From Streptomyces fuscichromogenes (GTDB lineage: Bacteria > Actinomycetota > Actinomycetes > Streptomycetales > Streptomycetaceae): a stretch of 64,000 bases of DNA. The stretch lies in assembly GCF_014645815.1 (NCBI RefSeq), contig NZ_BMML01000036.1:1-64000 (forward strand). The letters are read 5' to 3'. Shown in pieces: positions 16,805-25,300 of the stretch (position 1 is the first letter of the stretch; the number at the start of each line of letters is the position of its first letter). A program made the translations under genes and the position numbers. The notes below the pieces were generated by a model. It was not told where the DNA came from, searched no databases, and saw only the letters and a program-made list of their open reading frames with translations.

Positions 16805-17998
16805 TCAGAGCGCCGTCGACGGCGGTGGTCCAGTCGGGCCGGGCAGGCGACGGCGGACTAGCGCGGCCACCGCGCCCAGCCCGGTCAAGGCCGCGAGCGC
16901 CCCGTAGCCGTAGGTGAGGGTGGCGAGCGAGGCGACGGCGGCGACGAGCAGCGGGCCGCCCGCGTCGCCGAGTTCGCGGCCGAGTTCGGCGGCGCCCATC
17001 GTCTGGCCGAGGCGCTCCGCGGGGGTGCCCGCGGCCAGCGCGGCGAAGCCGAGCGGGGTGATCAGCCCGGTACCGGCGCCGGTCAGGACGGCGGCGGTGA
17101 GGATGCCGACGAGACCGGGCAGCATGGCGCAGGCCAGGCCGGCGGCGGTGAGCAGCAGACCGGCGGTGAGGCCGGTGCGAGTCGTCAGGCGCCCCGCGTC
17201 CAGAGCGCGTCCGGCTCGGGGCTGGACCAGTGCGGCGGTCGCGGCGAGCACCGACACGGCCGCCCCGGTGGCGACCGTGCCCAGCCCCGCCGCACGACCG
17301 GACACCGGCAGGAACCCGACCCCGACCGACAGCGCCGCGGTGGCGGCGGCCAGCGCGGCGGTCGGGGCGAGGAACACCGGTTCGGTGAGCCGACGGGCCA
17401 GGTCGAGGAGCGTCTGCCGAACCCTGGGCAGGGGCGGTACGGCCGGGACGGCGAGCGCGGCCCAGACGGCGACCGTCACACCGAGCACCGCGAGGACGGC
17501 GAAGAGCAGCCGCAGTCCGCCGGCCCGGACCAGGACCCCGCCGAGCAGCGGGCCGAGGGTGTAGCCGATCGACTTGTAGAAGCCGTAACCGCCGAATGCG
17601 CGGCCGTGCTTGGCGGCCGGGTTGAGCCGGGCGACCAGGGCCGAGGCGGACGGGGAGAAGGCGGAGGCCGCGGCTCCCTGGCCGAGGCGGGCGGCCCAGA
17701 GCCAGCCGGGGCTGTCGGCGAGGACGTACAGCGCGGAGGCCAGGGCGAAGGCGACCAGGCCGCCGAGCAGGACCGGACGGGCGCCGATCCGGTCGGCGAG
17801 GGTGCCGAACACCGGCTTCAGCACGACCTCGGCGCCGTCGTACAGGGCGAGCAGGCCGCCCAGCACCAGCAGCGAGGTGACCGCGTCCGCGCTGTGGCCG
17901 CCGAGGTTGGCGGCGATGCCGTGCGCGCCGAAGGCGGTGGTGAACCCGGCCGCGTACAGCGGCCACATCTGGCGGCGCGGAGCGGGCCGCGCGGTCAC
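16805..17998 (-). CDS. MFS transporter
   Basis: A 397-residue membrane protein with 12 predicted hydrophobic segments. The MFS motif between TM2 and TM3 is present (LKPVFGTLADRIGARPVLLG), and TM4-5 carries RLGQGAAASAFSPSASALVA, then GRAFGGYGFYKSIGYTLGPL. The start is taken at a GTG (17998, VTARPAPRRQMWPLYAAGF) with a GGACGG-like ribosome binding site; the open frame extends another 24 codons upstream but reads as noise. The gene abuts the SDR relic. Drug or metabolite exporter by family; no specific substrate. Confidence 0.88.
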   Translation of the reverse strand: MTARPAPRRQMWPLYAAGFTTAFGAHGIAANLGGHSADAVTSLLVLGGLLALYDGAEVVLKPVFGTLADRIGARPVLLGGLVAFALASALYVLADSPGWLWAARLGQGAAASAFSPSASALVARLNPAAKHGRAFGGYGFYKSIGYTLGPLLGGVLVRAGGLRLLFAVLAVLGVTVAVWAALAVPAVPPLPRVRQTLLDLARRLTEPVFLAPTAALAAATAALSVGVGFLPVSGRAAGLGTVATGAAVSVLAATAALVQPRAGRALDAGRLTTRTGLTAGLLLTAAGLACAMLPGLVGILTAAVLTGAGTGLITPLGFAALAAGTPAERLGQTMGAAELGRELGDAGGPLLVAAVASLATLTYGYGALAALTGLGAVAALVRRRLPGPTGPPPSTAL

Positions 17999-18249
17999 CC
18001 GTCCGCCGCCGGGGTCCGGTGCGGTTCGGCGGAGAACCGCGCGGCACAGCCCTGGCGAGCGGCGCCGCACTGCTTGAGCCGTTCACCGGCCCCGGCCGCC
18101 CGGCCGCCCGCCTGTTTCGAGAACTTGCTGGACACAGACGGAAATGTAACGCCTGAAGCTCGGCCCGCTCCTCCCCCGTCGGCTCCGCTGCCGTGACCCG
18201 CCCGGCGACGCCGGAGTCGGCCCGGTCACGTCCGCGCGCTCACAGGCGT

Positions 18250-18309
18250 TTGACAGTGCCGCCGGACATCCACCATGCTTCCATTAATTCATTAGTACAA
18301 GCATGGTGG
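18250..18309 (+). promoter_or_regulatory. promoter and operator of the GntR-ABC operon
   Basis: TTGACA (18250-18255) and CATGCT (18274-18279) with 18-base spacing form a plausible promoter. An 11-bp perfect inverted repeat, CCACCATGCTT (18270-18280) and AAGCATGGTGG (18299-18309), overlaps the -10 and the start site. The 18-base AT-rich spacer contains ATTAATTCATTAGTAC. This is the expected layout for YtrA-type autorepression. Confidence 0.7.
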
Positions 18310-18325
18310 AACCGAGGAAGGCGAC

Positions 18326-18769
18326 GTGATCGACTACCGGATCGACCGCGGCAGCGGCGTACCGGCCTACGTGCAGATCGTCGAGCAGACCGAACGAGCG
18401 CTCCGGATGGGCTTCCTCAAGGTCGGGGACAAGCTGCCCACGGCCAAGGAGGTGGTGGCGGCGACCGCCATCAACCCCAACACCGTGCTGCGGGCCTACC
18501 GCGACATGGAGCAGGCCGGTCTGGTCGAACTGCGCCGCGGTCTCGGAACCTTCGTGACGCGGTCACTCGCCCGGCCCGGCGCGCAGGACGACTCCCCGCT
18601 GCGCCGGGAGGTCACCGACTGGGTGGCCCGCGCGCGGGCCGAAGGCCTCGAACGGGCCGATGTCCTCGCGCTGGTCACAGCCGCCCTGGACGCCCACGAC
18701 AACGAACACGACAACGAACACGACAGCCCCGCCCCGGGTGACCGGGGACGGAAGAAGGAGGACGCATGA
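18326..18769 (+). CDS. GntR family (YtrA subfamily) repressor
   Basis: A 147-residue protein with a winged-helix domain (residues about 5-75: VPAYVQIVEQTERALRMGFL, KLPTAKEVVAATAINPNTVL, RAYRDMEQAGLVELRRGLGT) and a short C-terminal helix, the size and form of YtrA-type GntR regulators, which usually repress the ABC transporter encoded downstream. The GTG start at 18326 follows GAGGAAGG. The tail has a 12-bp duplication (DNEHDNEHD) and ends in charged residues. The stop overlaps the ABC ATPase start (ATGA), indicating translational coupling. Confidence 0.95.
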   Translation: MIDYRIDRGSGVPAYVQIVEQTERALRMGFLKVGDKLPTAKEVVAATAINPNTVLRAYRDMEQAGLVELRRGLGTFVTRSLARPGAQDDSPLRREVTDWVARARAEGLERADVLALVTAALDAHDNEHDNEHDSPAPGDRGRKKEDA

Positions 18770-19680
18770 CCGGTCCTGACGCGCCGGCCGCGCTGCGCGC
18801 CACGGGACTCGGGTTCCGGTACCGAAGGCGGGGCGGCTGGGCCCTGCGGGACTGCGAGTTCACCGTGCCCGTCGGTCGTATCGCCGCCCTCGTCGGACGC
18901 AACGGCGCCGGCAAGAGCACCCTGCTGCACCTGGCCGGCGGCCTGCTGCGAGCCGGCTCCGGCGAACTGGGCGTGCTGGGCCTGGCGCCCGGCACCGCCG
19001 AGGCCCGTGCCCGGGTCGCCCTGCTCACCCAGGACAAGCCGCTCTACCCCCGATTCACCGTGGCGGACACCCTGTTGATGGGCGAGAAGCTGAACTCCTC
19101 GTGGGACCGGACGGCCGCCGAGCGGATCGTCCACGAGGGCGGCATCCCGCTGCACGCCCGCGTCGGTGAACTGTCCCCCGGGCGACGCACCCGCGTCGCG
19201 CTCGCCCTGGCCCTGGGCAAGCGGCCCGAACTCCTGCTGCTCGACGAGCCGTTGGCCGATCTCGATCCGGTGGCGCGAGGCGAGATCATGGCCGAGCTCA
19301 TGGCCGAGGCCGCCGAACGCGGCACGAGCATCGTGCTGTCCTCGCACGTCCTGCCCGAGCTGGAGGAGACCTGCGACTGGGTACTGGTGCTGCGCGACGG
19401 CCACGCGGAGCTGAGCGAGGACGCCGAGACACTGCGCGAGAGCCACGCCGTACTGACCGGACCCGCCGACCGGGCCGACGACCTGGCCGCACAGCACACC
19501 GTCGTACAGGGCCGTACCGCCGGCAGACAGCTGACCGCGCTGGTCCGGCGGCGGGGACCACTGCGCGGCGACTGGCACGTGGCAAGGCCCAGGCTGGAGG
19601 ACATCCTGATCGGCTATCTCCGGACCGAGGAAGAGCCGGGGCGCCGGGACGCGCGCGAGCGGACGGAGGCCGCGGCATGA
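18766..19680 (+). CDS. ABC transporter ATP-binding protein
   Basis: A 304-residue ATPase with Walker A GRNGAGKST (residues 44-52), a Q-loop (LLTQDKPLYPRF), a modified signature ELSPGRRTRVALAL, Walker B LLLLDEPLADLD and switch His in LSSHVLPELEETCDW. The C-terminal 90 residues resemble the extension of bacitracin/YtrB-type exporter ATPases. It overlaps the GntR gene and the permease gene by ATGA on each side, so the three form one operon. It powers export across the membrane, probably of an antibiotic-like or lipid substrate. Confidence 0.95.
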   Translation: MTGPDAPAALRATGLGFRYRRRGGWALRDCEFTVPVGRIAALVGRNGAGKSTLLHLAGGLLRAGSGELGVLGLAPGTAEARARVALLTQDKPLYPRFTVADTLLMGEKLNSSWDRTAAERIVHEGGIPLHARVGELSPGRRTRVALALALGKRPELLLLDEPLADLDPVARGEIMAELMAEAAERGTSIVLSSHVLPELEETCDWVLVLRDGHAELSEDAETLRESHAVLTGPADRADDLAAQHTVVQGRTAGRQLTALVRRRGPLRGDWHVARPRLEDILIGYLRTEEEPGRRDARERTEAAA

Positions 19681-20633
19681 GAGGCTCCCTCTGGCTCGCC
19701 TGGCGCCAGCAACGCGTGGCGGCCGGCATCGGTGCGGCCACCCTGGTCCTCGCCGCGGCGATCGCCGCGTACTCCCGCTCGGGCATGCTCGACGCCCTGC
19801 GCAGCGGGCTGTTCGACCACTGCGCCACCGGACCGCTGTACTGCACCCGGTCCGACAGCGGCCTGCCCCTGCTGCTGGACGTGGAGCCGCTGAAGTACCT
19901 CGGGGCGCTGAACATCGCCCTGCCTGTCGTCATCGGCGTCTTCTGGGGCGCCCCGTTGCTGGGCCGCGACCGGGAGCTGGGGACCCACCGCCTGGTCCTC
20001 GCCCAGGGCCCGAGCCGCGGGCAGTGGTTCGCCTCCCGGTTCGCCCTGGCCGCGGCGACCACGGCCGTTCTCGCCGGCCTGCTCGCGGGAGTGTTCGCAT
20101 GGTGGTGGCGACCGGCCGCCGACCGCAGCTACGGACTGTTCTGGTACGACGACACGGCCCTGAGCGGCTCAGGTCCCCGCGTCGTCGCGGCCGCCCTGTT
20201 CGGCCTCGCGGCCGGCACCCTTCTCGGCCTGCTGACCCGCCGGGTCCTGGCAGCGATGGGCCTGACCCTGCTGGCGACCGGGATGACGACACTCCTGCTG
20301 GAGTGGACCCACTGGTCCCGGCTCCTGGTCCCGCCGCACACCTATGTCAGCGCCGGCGACACCCCCAAGGCGCCGATGGGCGAGAAGTGGTCGACCGGCG
20401 ACTACGGCCTGATCACGGCCTCCGGCCGGCACGACTCGGTGTTCAACTGCCCCTACCCGTCCGGCACCCAGCTCAAGGAGTGCATGACGGCACACGGGTA
20501 CGTCGCGCGCTTCTACGAGGCCAACCCGGCCGGTGACTACTGGGCCTTCCAGTGGACCGACACCGCGGTCCTCGGCGGCCTCGCCGTCCTGCTCACGGTC
20601 GTCACCGTGCTGCTCCTGCGCCGCCGCGTCTGA
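19677..20633 (+). CDS. ABC transporter permease
   Basis: A 318-residue membrane protein with six hydrophobic segments, e.g. QRVAAGIGAATLVLAAAIAA near the start and WTDTAVLGGLAVLLTVVTVL near the end, plus a large extracytoplasmic loop (about residues 215-290) between TM5 and TM6 holding two cysteines. Start MRGSLWLAWRQQR is typical of ABC-2 type permeases in YtrA-controlled operons, and the ATGA overlap with the ATPase confirms the pairing. Substrate not predictable. Confidence 0.9.
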   Translation: MRGSLWLAWRQQRVAAGIGAATLVLAAAIAAYSRSGMLDALRSGLFDHCATGPLYCTRSDSGLPLLLDVEPLKYLGALNIALPVVIGVFWGAPLLGRDRELGTHRLVLAQGPSRGQWFASRFALAAATTAVLAGLLAGVFAWWWRPAADRSYGLFWYDDTALSGSGPRVVAAALFGLAAGTLLGLLTRRVLAAMGLTLLATGMTTLLLEWTHWSRLLVPPHTYVSAGDTPKAPMGEKWSTGDYGLITASGRHDSVFNCPYPSGTQLKECMTAHGYVARFYEANPAGDYWAFQWTDTAVLGGLAVLLTVVTVLLLRRRV

Positions 20634-20666
<33 letters not shown>

Positions 20667-20752
20667 CTTCACCCCTCGTCCCGCGTTCCTCACCGCTCAC
20701 CCCTCACCCCTCACCCGGGTTCCCTTTTTCTCTGCACGGAGGTCGCTTCGCC

Positions 20753-21343
20753 ATGCCCGTCGACGCCAGGTCACCGAAGAAGCTGCGCCACAATCGCGCC
20801 ACCCTCACCCACAGGAGCGGTTACGCCCTGCGCCACCCCGACCACGTCGGCTGCCACCGGGCCGTGATGGCCTCGGACACCCGCCGCAACCCGGAGGCCG
20901 CGGTCGGCAGCCGGACCCATGAGCACCGGATGCCCGACATCGGCTGCGGCAACCTGCGGGGCGTCGAGCGCCGCCTCGGGGACAGGCTGCCGCACCTGAC
21001 GGTCTCCGGCGACCTCACCCTGGACTTCCTGCCCGACGACCACTTCGACGTCGTCCACGCGCACAGCGTCTTCTCCCACTCGCCGCTGGAGGTCATCGAC
21101 CAGTGGCTCGGTCACGTCGGCCGGATGCTGACCGAGACCGGGTTCTTCGACTTCACCTTCGACCGCGCCGAAGGTGCCGAACACCAGGTGCTGCGCGAGG
21201 ACTTCCCCTACCGCACCGAGACCCTGGTGGCCCTGGCGCAGCAAAACGGCCTGCACGCGCGGTTCATGGACGACCGGGAGAAGCGCCCGCACGGCCGGTC
21301 CGGGATACGTGTGAGCCGCTCGCCCCTTCCCGCCGTCCGCTGA
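20753..21343 (+). pseudogene. class I SAM methyltransferase with internal deletion
   Basis: A 196-codon frame with a ribosome binding site (CGGAGG) starting MPVDARSPKKLRHNRATLTH. It carries methyltransferase landmarks: MPDIGCGNLRG (motif I), then directly DRLPHLTVSGDLTLDFLPDD, HFDVVHAHSVFSHSPLEVID, and GFFDFTFDRAEGAEHQVLRE. Relatives normally have about 40 residues between the GCGNLRG loop and DRLPHL, including the acidic residue that binds the SAM ribose; these are missing here. The frame is open, so a protein may be made, but SAM binding is doubtful. Confidence 0.6.
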
Positions 21344-21360
21344 CCCGGCCCCGGTACGAC

Positions 21361-22509
21361 GTGCCGTCCTCCGAAACTCACCACGGCCGGGCCCGCCTGA
21401 GCGCGATGGACGGGCTTCGCGCGGTGGCCGCGGCGATGGTGGCCGCGTACCACTTCCTGGGCACGCCCACCCCGCACTTCTGGGGCAGGACCGAGCTCCG
21501 GGATTCCGCCCCGTTCCTGCACGAGATCAGCCGCTACGGCTGGCTCGGCGTCGAGTTCTTCTTCCTCATCAGCGGATTCGTGATCTGCATGAGCTGCTGG
21601 GGACGGACTCCCGCGCAGTTCACCGTCTCCCGGATCGCACGGCTCTTCCCCGCCTACTGGTGCGCCGTGCTCCTGGTCGTCCTGCTGGTCCTGGCCTCGC
21701 GGCTGGGTCATCGGCCCGCCGCGACGCACATCGACCCCCGCACCGTCCTGGGCAACCTGACGATGGCCCCGGGGCCGCTGGGGCTCGATCCGGTCGACGG
21801 AGTCAGCTGGACCCTCTGGGTGGAGGCACGCTTCTACCTGCTGATGGCCGCGCTGCTCGTCCTCGGCCTCTCCTACCGACGGGTGGTGGCCTTCTGCGGA
21901 GTCTGGCTGGCTGCCGCTGTCGTCGCCCTTGAGATCCACTCACCGGTGGTCGACGAATTCGTACTGCCGCGGTACACCGGCCTGTTCGTCGCCGGGATCG
22001 TGCTCCACCTCATGCGGAGGTTCGGACAGAGCCTTCTGCTCTGGCTGTTGCTCGGTTTCGCCTGGTGCTACCAACTCACCGTGCTCGAACTGCGGGTGGC
22101 CGACCACAGCGCCGTCCCTCCGGGCGAGAGCCGTCCCTCCTGGGTCGTCTGCGCGGTCGTACTCACCGTCTGCCTGGGGCTGCTGGCCCTCGCCGGAATC
22201 GGTCCGCTCGCCGGACTGCGATGGCGTTGGCCGGTCACCGCGGGGGCGCTCACCTACCCCTTCTACCTCGTCCATCAGAGCCTCGGAATCCCCCTGGCCA
22301 AAGGCTTGGTCCAGGTGTTCCCGAGGCTCGGGCCGGTGCCCTCGACGGTACTGTCCGTCAGCTGCATGCTGGGGCTGTCCCTGCTGGTGCACACCCTGGT
22401 GGAGCGCCGGCTCGGCCCCCGTCTGAGGCATCGCCTGACGCTCGACATGAGGCTCGGCATGCGGCCGCGGGACCTCGCGGCGCACCCCGCCCCCACCCGC
22501 GCGCGGTAA
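21361..22509 (+). CDS. acyltransferase 3 (OafA/YrhL-like) membrane protein
   Basis: A 382-residue integral membrane acyltransferase with about ten TM helices. It starts RLSAMDGLRAVAAAMVAAYH (family motif LDGLRAVAALxVxxxH, catalytic His), then YGWLGVEFFFLISGFVICMS and ARLFPAYWCAV (R-x-x-R-I-x-P). Such enzymes move acetyl or other acyl groups onto extracytoplasmic sugars, glycolipids or antibiotics. The GTG at 21361 was taken as start; an internal ATG at 21406 (MDGLRAV) is possible, and no strong ribosome binding site is seen for either. It lies 17 bases after the methyltransferase frame and 38 before the deacetylase, so probably co-transcribed with the latter. Confidence 0.88.
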   Translation: MPSSETHHGRARLSAMDGLRAVAAAMVAAYHFLGTPTPHFWGRTELRDSAPFLHEISRYGWLGVEFFFLISGFVICMSCWGRTPAQFTVSRIARLFPAYWCAVLLVVLLVLASRLGHRPAATHIDPRTVLGNLTMAPGPLGLDPVDGVSWTLWVEARFYLLMAALLVLGLSYRRVVAFCGVWLAAAVVALEIHSPVVDEFVLPRYTGLFVAGIVLHLMRRFGQSLLLWLLLGFAWCYQLTVLELRVADHSAVPPGESRPSWVVCAVVLTVCLGLLALAGIGPLAGLRWRWPVTAGALTYPFYLVHQSLGIPLAKGLVQVFPRLGPVPSTVLSVSCMLGLSLLVHTLVERRLGPRLRHRLTLDMRLGMRPRDLAAHPAPTRAR

Positions 22510-22547
22510 TCCCGGAACCCCGGAACGCCGCCGATGAAAGGACTCCC

Positions 22548-23327
22548 ATGCGCTTTCGCGCACGTACCAGACGGTCACGCATACTCATCGCCGTCGCCAC
22601 GGCGGCGGCCGTCGTCCTGGCCGTCGCCGTCACTCTGGCCCTGACGGTCACGACCTACGATCACACCTCGCCGCGCGCCGCCCGGGCGAAGGCATCGGGA
22701 TCGGTCACCGGAGGCGTCGACTGCCGCAAGGCGAAGTGCGTGGCGCTCAGCTTCGACGGCGGCCCCAGCCCGACGACCCCCAGGCTGCTGGACATCCTCG
22801 AACAGCAGGGTCTGCACGCCACGTTCTTCGTGCAGGGCAAGGGGCACATCTCGAAGTACCCGGACATCCTGCGCCGTATCGCGGACGAGGGGCACGAGAT
22901 CGGCAACCACACCTGGAACCACCGGAGGTTGACCGACCTCGACGAGAAGGACGCCCGTCAGGAACTGACCCGGACCCAGGACGCCATCGAGAGGATCACC
23001 GGCACCAGGCCCGTTCTGATGCGTCCGCCGGAGGGCCGCACCAACCGCAAAGTGGAGAAGATCTGCCGGGAGTTGGGGCTGGCGCAGGTGCTGTGGAGCG
23101 TCACCGCCAAGGACTACGAGACGACCGACTCGACCCTGATCACCGAGCGGGTGCTCGACCAGACCCACCGCGACGGCATCATCCTCCTGCACGACCTGCA
23201 CAAGGGGACCGTGCCCGCCGTGCCCGGCATTCTCAAGGCGCTCAAGCAGCGCGGCTACACCATCGTCACCGTGTCGCAGCTGCTCGCCCCCGCCCAGCCC
23301 CAGCCCGGGATGGTCTACCGGCCCTGA
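22548..23327 (+). CDS. polysaccharide deacetylase (NodB/CE4 family), membrane-anchored
   Basis: A 259-residue protein with a basic N-terminus and one TM/signal segment (ILIAVATAAAVVLAVAVTLA), then a NodB domain from about residue 60. CE4 motifs: motif 1 SFDGGPSP (consensus TFDDGP, so the metal-ligand Asp is Gly), motif 2 EIGNHTWNHRRL (HxxxH, both His kept), motif 3 MRPPEGRTN, motif 4 WSVTAKDYETTD, motif 5 IILLHDLH. It likely acts on cell-wall or capsular amino sugars outside the membrane. The changed motif 1 makes activity uncertain. AAAGGA precedes the ATG; pairs with the acyltransferase upstream. Confidence 0.88.
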   Translation: MRFRARTRRSRILIAVATAAAVVLAVAVTLALTVTTYDHTSPRAARAKASGSVTGGVDCRKAKCVALSFDGGPSPTTPRLLDILEQQGLHATFFVQGKGHISKYPDILRRIADEGHEIGNHTWNHRRLTDLDEKDARQELTRTQDAIERITGTRPVLMRPPEGRTNRKVEKICRELGLAQVLWSVTAKDYETTDSTLITERVLDQTHRDGIILLHDLHKGTVPAVPGILKALKQRGYTIVTVSQLLAPAQPQPGMVYRP

Positions 23328-23356
23328 GCCGGGTCACCGGGCCCACGAGGCGGTGG

Positions 23357-24334
23357 TCAGTCGGTCTCCGCCCCCGCGAGCAGCGCATCAAGTGCCCTAC
23401 GCAGCACGGCCAGTTCGGCCGGGGTGGGATCGGCCGGCTCGTGCGGCACCAGCGCGGCGGGGGTCACCACGGGGGTGGTGCCCTGCGGACCGGACAGAGC
23501 CGCGGCACGGGCGAGGACCGCACCGCTGTCGGGCGGCGGGGTGCCGAGGCCGTCGCCGAGCCTGCGCAGCGCGGCCGCGAGCGGCGGCCGGGGGAAGGGG
23601 AAGTCCGCGGGGAGCAGCCCGGCCTGCCGGGTGTGGTCGTCACCGCGGAAGTCCAGGGCCCAGTCCTCCCAGCGCGGCAACGGCCAGTCGTGGATGCCGG
23701 CCGCGGTCCGCACCGCCCAGAACGAGACGGTGCGGGTCCGCGGGTCGACATGCACGCCGCCGTACGGCATGTCGGTGAGCACGGGAGTGGCCGGCGACGC
23801 GGCGAGATGGCCGATCAGGCCGGGTCCGGCGGCGAGGTGTTCGATGGGCTCCCAGTCGCTGCCCCATGCGCGGACGCTCCCGTCGGGCAGGCGCAGCGAG
23901 ACGACGGAGCTGGGCTCGGTGTACTCGGTGTCCGCGAACCCGGCGGGTTCGAAGGTCTCGAACCAGCCGGGGGCACGGGTCAGGTCCCTGCCGAGGCCCA
24001 GGTGTTGGGTGAGATCGCCCATGCCGTCGTGTGCGAAGCGGACGTCCCAGCCGGGCCAGGTCCGGGCCAGTACGGCGCGGGCGGCGAGGTGGTCGGCCCA
24101 GCTGCCCGCGTCGGCGAACCAGAGCAGGACCCGGCGGTCGTGGTCGACCAGGGCGGCGCCCTCGCACCACACGTCGTCGAGCCATTCGTCGATCTCCCGG
24201 TTGGCACGGAAACAGCGTGTCGCCGCGGCCGGACCGGGCAGCAGATCGTCGACCACCCGGTTGGCGGCCCAGTGCGAGTAGTACCGCTGCCAGGCGCCGT
24301 CCTCGACCACCACGTACTGCGCTCGTGCTCCCAT
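23357..24334 (-). CDS. conserved hypothetical protein, Trp-rich
   Basis: A 325-residue soluble protein without signal peptide or membrane helices, notable for about 15 tryptophans (VVEDGAWQRYYSHWAANRVV, VDHDRRVLLWFADAGSWADH, WPGWDVRFAHDG, IHDWPLPRWEDWAL). Reading and codon bias are normal throughout and the start MGARAQYVVVEDG looks natural. I do not recognise the family. It resembles the immunity- or SMI1-like hypothetical proteins common in Streptomyces only in general appearance. Convergent with the deacetylase gene (29-base gap). Confidence 0.75.
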   Translation of the reverse strand: MGARAQYVVVEDGAWQRYYSHWAANRVVDDLLPGPAAATRCFRANREIDEWLDDVWCEGAALVDHDRRVLLWFADAGSWADHLAARAVLARTWPGWDVRFAHDGMGDLTQHLGLGRDLTRAPGWFETFEPAGFADTEYTEPSSVVSLRLPDGSVRAWGSDWEPIEHLAAGPGLIGHLAASPATPVLTDMPYGGVHVDPRTRTVSFWAVRTAAGIHDWPLPRWEDWALDFRGDDHTRQAGLLPADFPFPRPPLAAALRRLGDGLGTPPPDSGAVLARAAALSGPQGTTPVVTPAALVPHEPADPTPAELAVLRRALDALLAGAETD

Positions 24335-24379
24335 GACCGGCGAGGCTAGTGCCGCCGGGCGACGGGCGACGAACGCTTT

Positions 24380-24658
24380 TCAGGCGACCGGTCCGGGCGT
24401 CCTCCGGCCCGGCGGCGCGAAGTGGACCAGGATCCGGCCGGTGTTGGCCGTGTCGATCTCCACGCGGTCGTACAGCTTCCTGATGTGTCTCTGGCCGAGG
24501 AACGCGAGGACGCGCCCCTTGAGCTGTCCGGTGCCCTTTCCGTGGATGATCTGCACGACGGGCTCCCCCGTGCGTTTCGCCTGGAAGACGATCTGCCGCA
24601 GCGAGAGTTCGATGTCGCGGTTGTTCCGGAAGATCGGGTGCAAGTCCAATGTCAGCAA
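24380..24658 (-). CDS. Smr domain protein
   Basis: A 92-residue stand-alone Smr (small MutS-related) domain: LTLDLHPIFRNNRDIELSLR, VVQIIHGKGTGQLKGRVLAF (the HGKGxG-xLK signature), then a C-terminal strand TGRILVHFAPPG. Smr domains are nicking endonucleases or RNA-binding modules. A perfect GGGAGG sits 7 bases before a TTG at 24658 (LLTLDLHP), which I prefer over the GTG at 24673 because the latter overlaps that Shine-Dalgarno. Codon usage normal. No operon partner is obvious. Confidence 0.85.
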   Translation of the reverse strand: MLTLDLHPIFRNNRDIELSLRQIVFQAKRTGEPVVQIIHGKGTGQLKGRVLAFLGQRHIRKLYDRVEIDTANTGRILVHFAPPGRRTPGPVA

Positions 24659-24740
24659 GGCGCTGCCTCCCACCGCCTGTGGCGTCCCGGTCCGAGTGTG
24701 CCATGCGGCACCCTGCCGGACGCCCCGAGGGCGGGTCGCC

Positions 24741-25160
24741 TCAGCCCTGCGGGCGGACCAGCCGCTCGTCCGGGATCACGGCGACGCCGAGGATCTCGAT
24801 CATCGCCTCGGGCTGCCAGAGGGCGGTCGTGCCGATGCCGGCCATCGCCGGGTAGACCGGGCCGGCCAGTTCGCGCCAGACCTTGCCGATCTCCTTGCCG
24901 TGCGCCTGGTAGTCGGGGATGTCGGTGAGGAAGAGCGTGATGCTCACCAGGTCCTCGGGGATCCCGCCGGCGGCGCGCAGCGTCGTGAGCACGTTGCCGA
25001 AGGCCTGCCGGAACTGCTCGACGATGCCGCCGGGGACGATCCGCAGGTGCTCGTCGAGCGCCGTCTGCCCGCCCAGATGGAGCGTGTTGCCGCTCAGGGT
25101 GCCGTGCGAGTAGCCGCTCGGCGTGGGCAGCGAGGGCGGGTTCACCGGGATCGGAGTCAT
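24741..25160 (-). CDS. RidA family (YjgF/Rid) protein
   Basis: A 139-residue Rid-family protein: MTPIPVNPPSLPTPSGYSHG, LHLGGQTALDE, VEQFRQAFGNVLTTLRAAGG, LVSITLFLTDIPDYQAHGKE and IEILGVAVI. RidA enzymes hydrolyse reactive enamine/imine intermediates. The usual C-terminal Arg-Val-Glu active-site region is altered (PAMAGIGTTALWQPEAMIEI), so it belongs to a subgroup with unknown substrate. It is divergent from the cupin gene of the aromatic-CoA operon, and an imine-handling role for an aminobenzoate-derived intermediate would fit. GGAGG precedes the ATG. Confidence 0.9.
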   Translation of the reverse strand: MTPIPVNPPSLPTPSGYSHGTLSGNTLHLGGQTALDEHLRIVPGGIVEQFRQAFGNVLTTLRAAGGIPEDLVSITLFLTDIPDYQAHGKEIGKVWRELAGPVYPAMAGIGTTALWQPEAMIEILGVAVIPDERLVRPQG

Positions 25161-25209
25161 GGCGGGTTCCTCCTGGCACTGGGTGGTCGCAGGCAGCGTA
25201 ACCCATCTA

Positions 25210-25247
25210 TTGACGTTATTCGACGGTCGTGAAAATCTCGCTATATC
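25210..25247 (+). promoter_or_regulatory. candidate promoter of the aromatic acid-CoA operon
   Basis: In the 140-base divergent gap, an AT-rich island holds TTGACG (25210-25215) and AAAATC (25232-25237) 16 bases apart, with CTATATC just after. It could serve the operon starting at 25301. No regulator gene adjoins. Confidence 0.45.
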
Positions 25248-25300
25248 GCCGCCCCGCCCCTCCGCAGTCGCTTCCGCCTCACCGACACCAGGAGCTGAGC

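Noticed and set aside
23328..23356. Terminator between the convergent deacetylase and Trp-rich genes
   Set aside because: The 29-base gap has no convincing inverted repeat.
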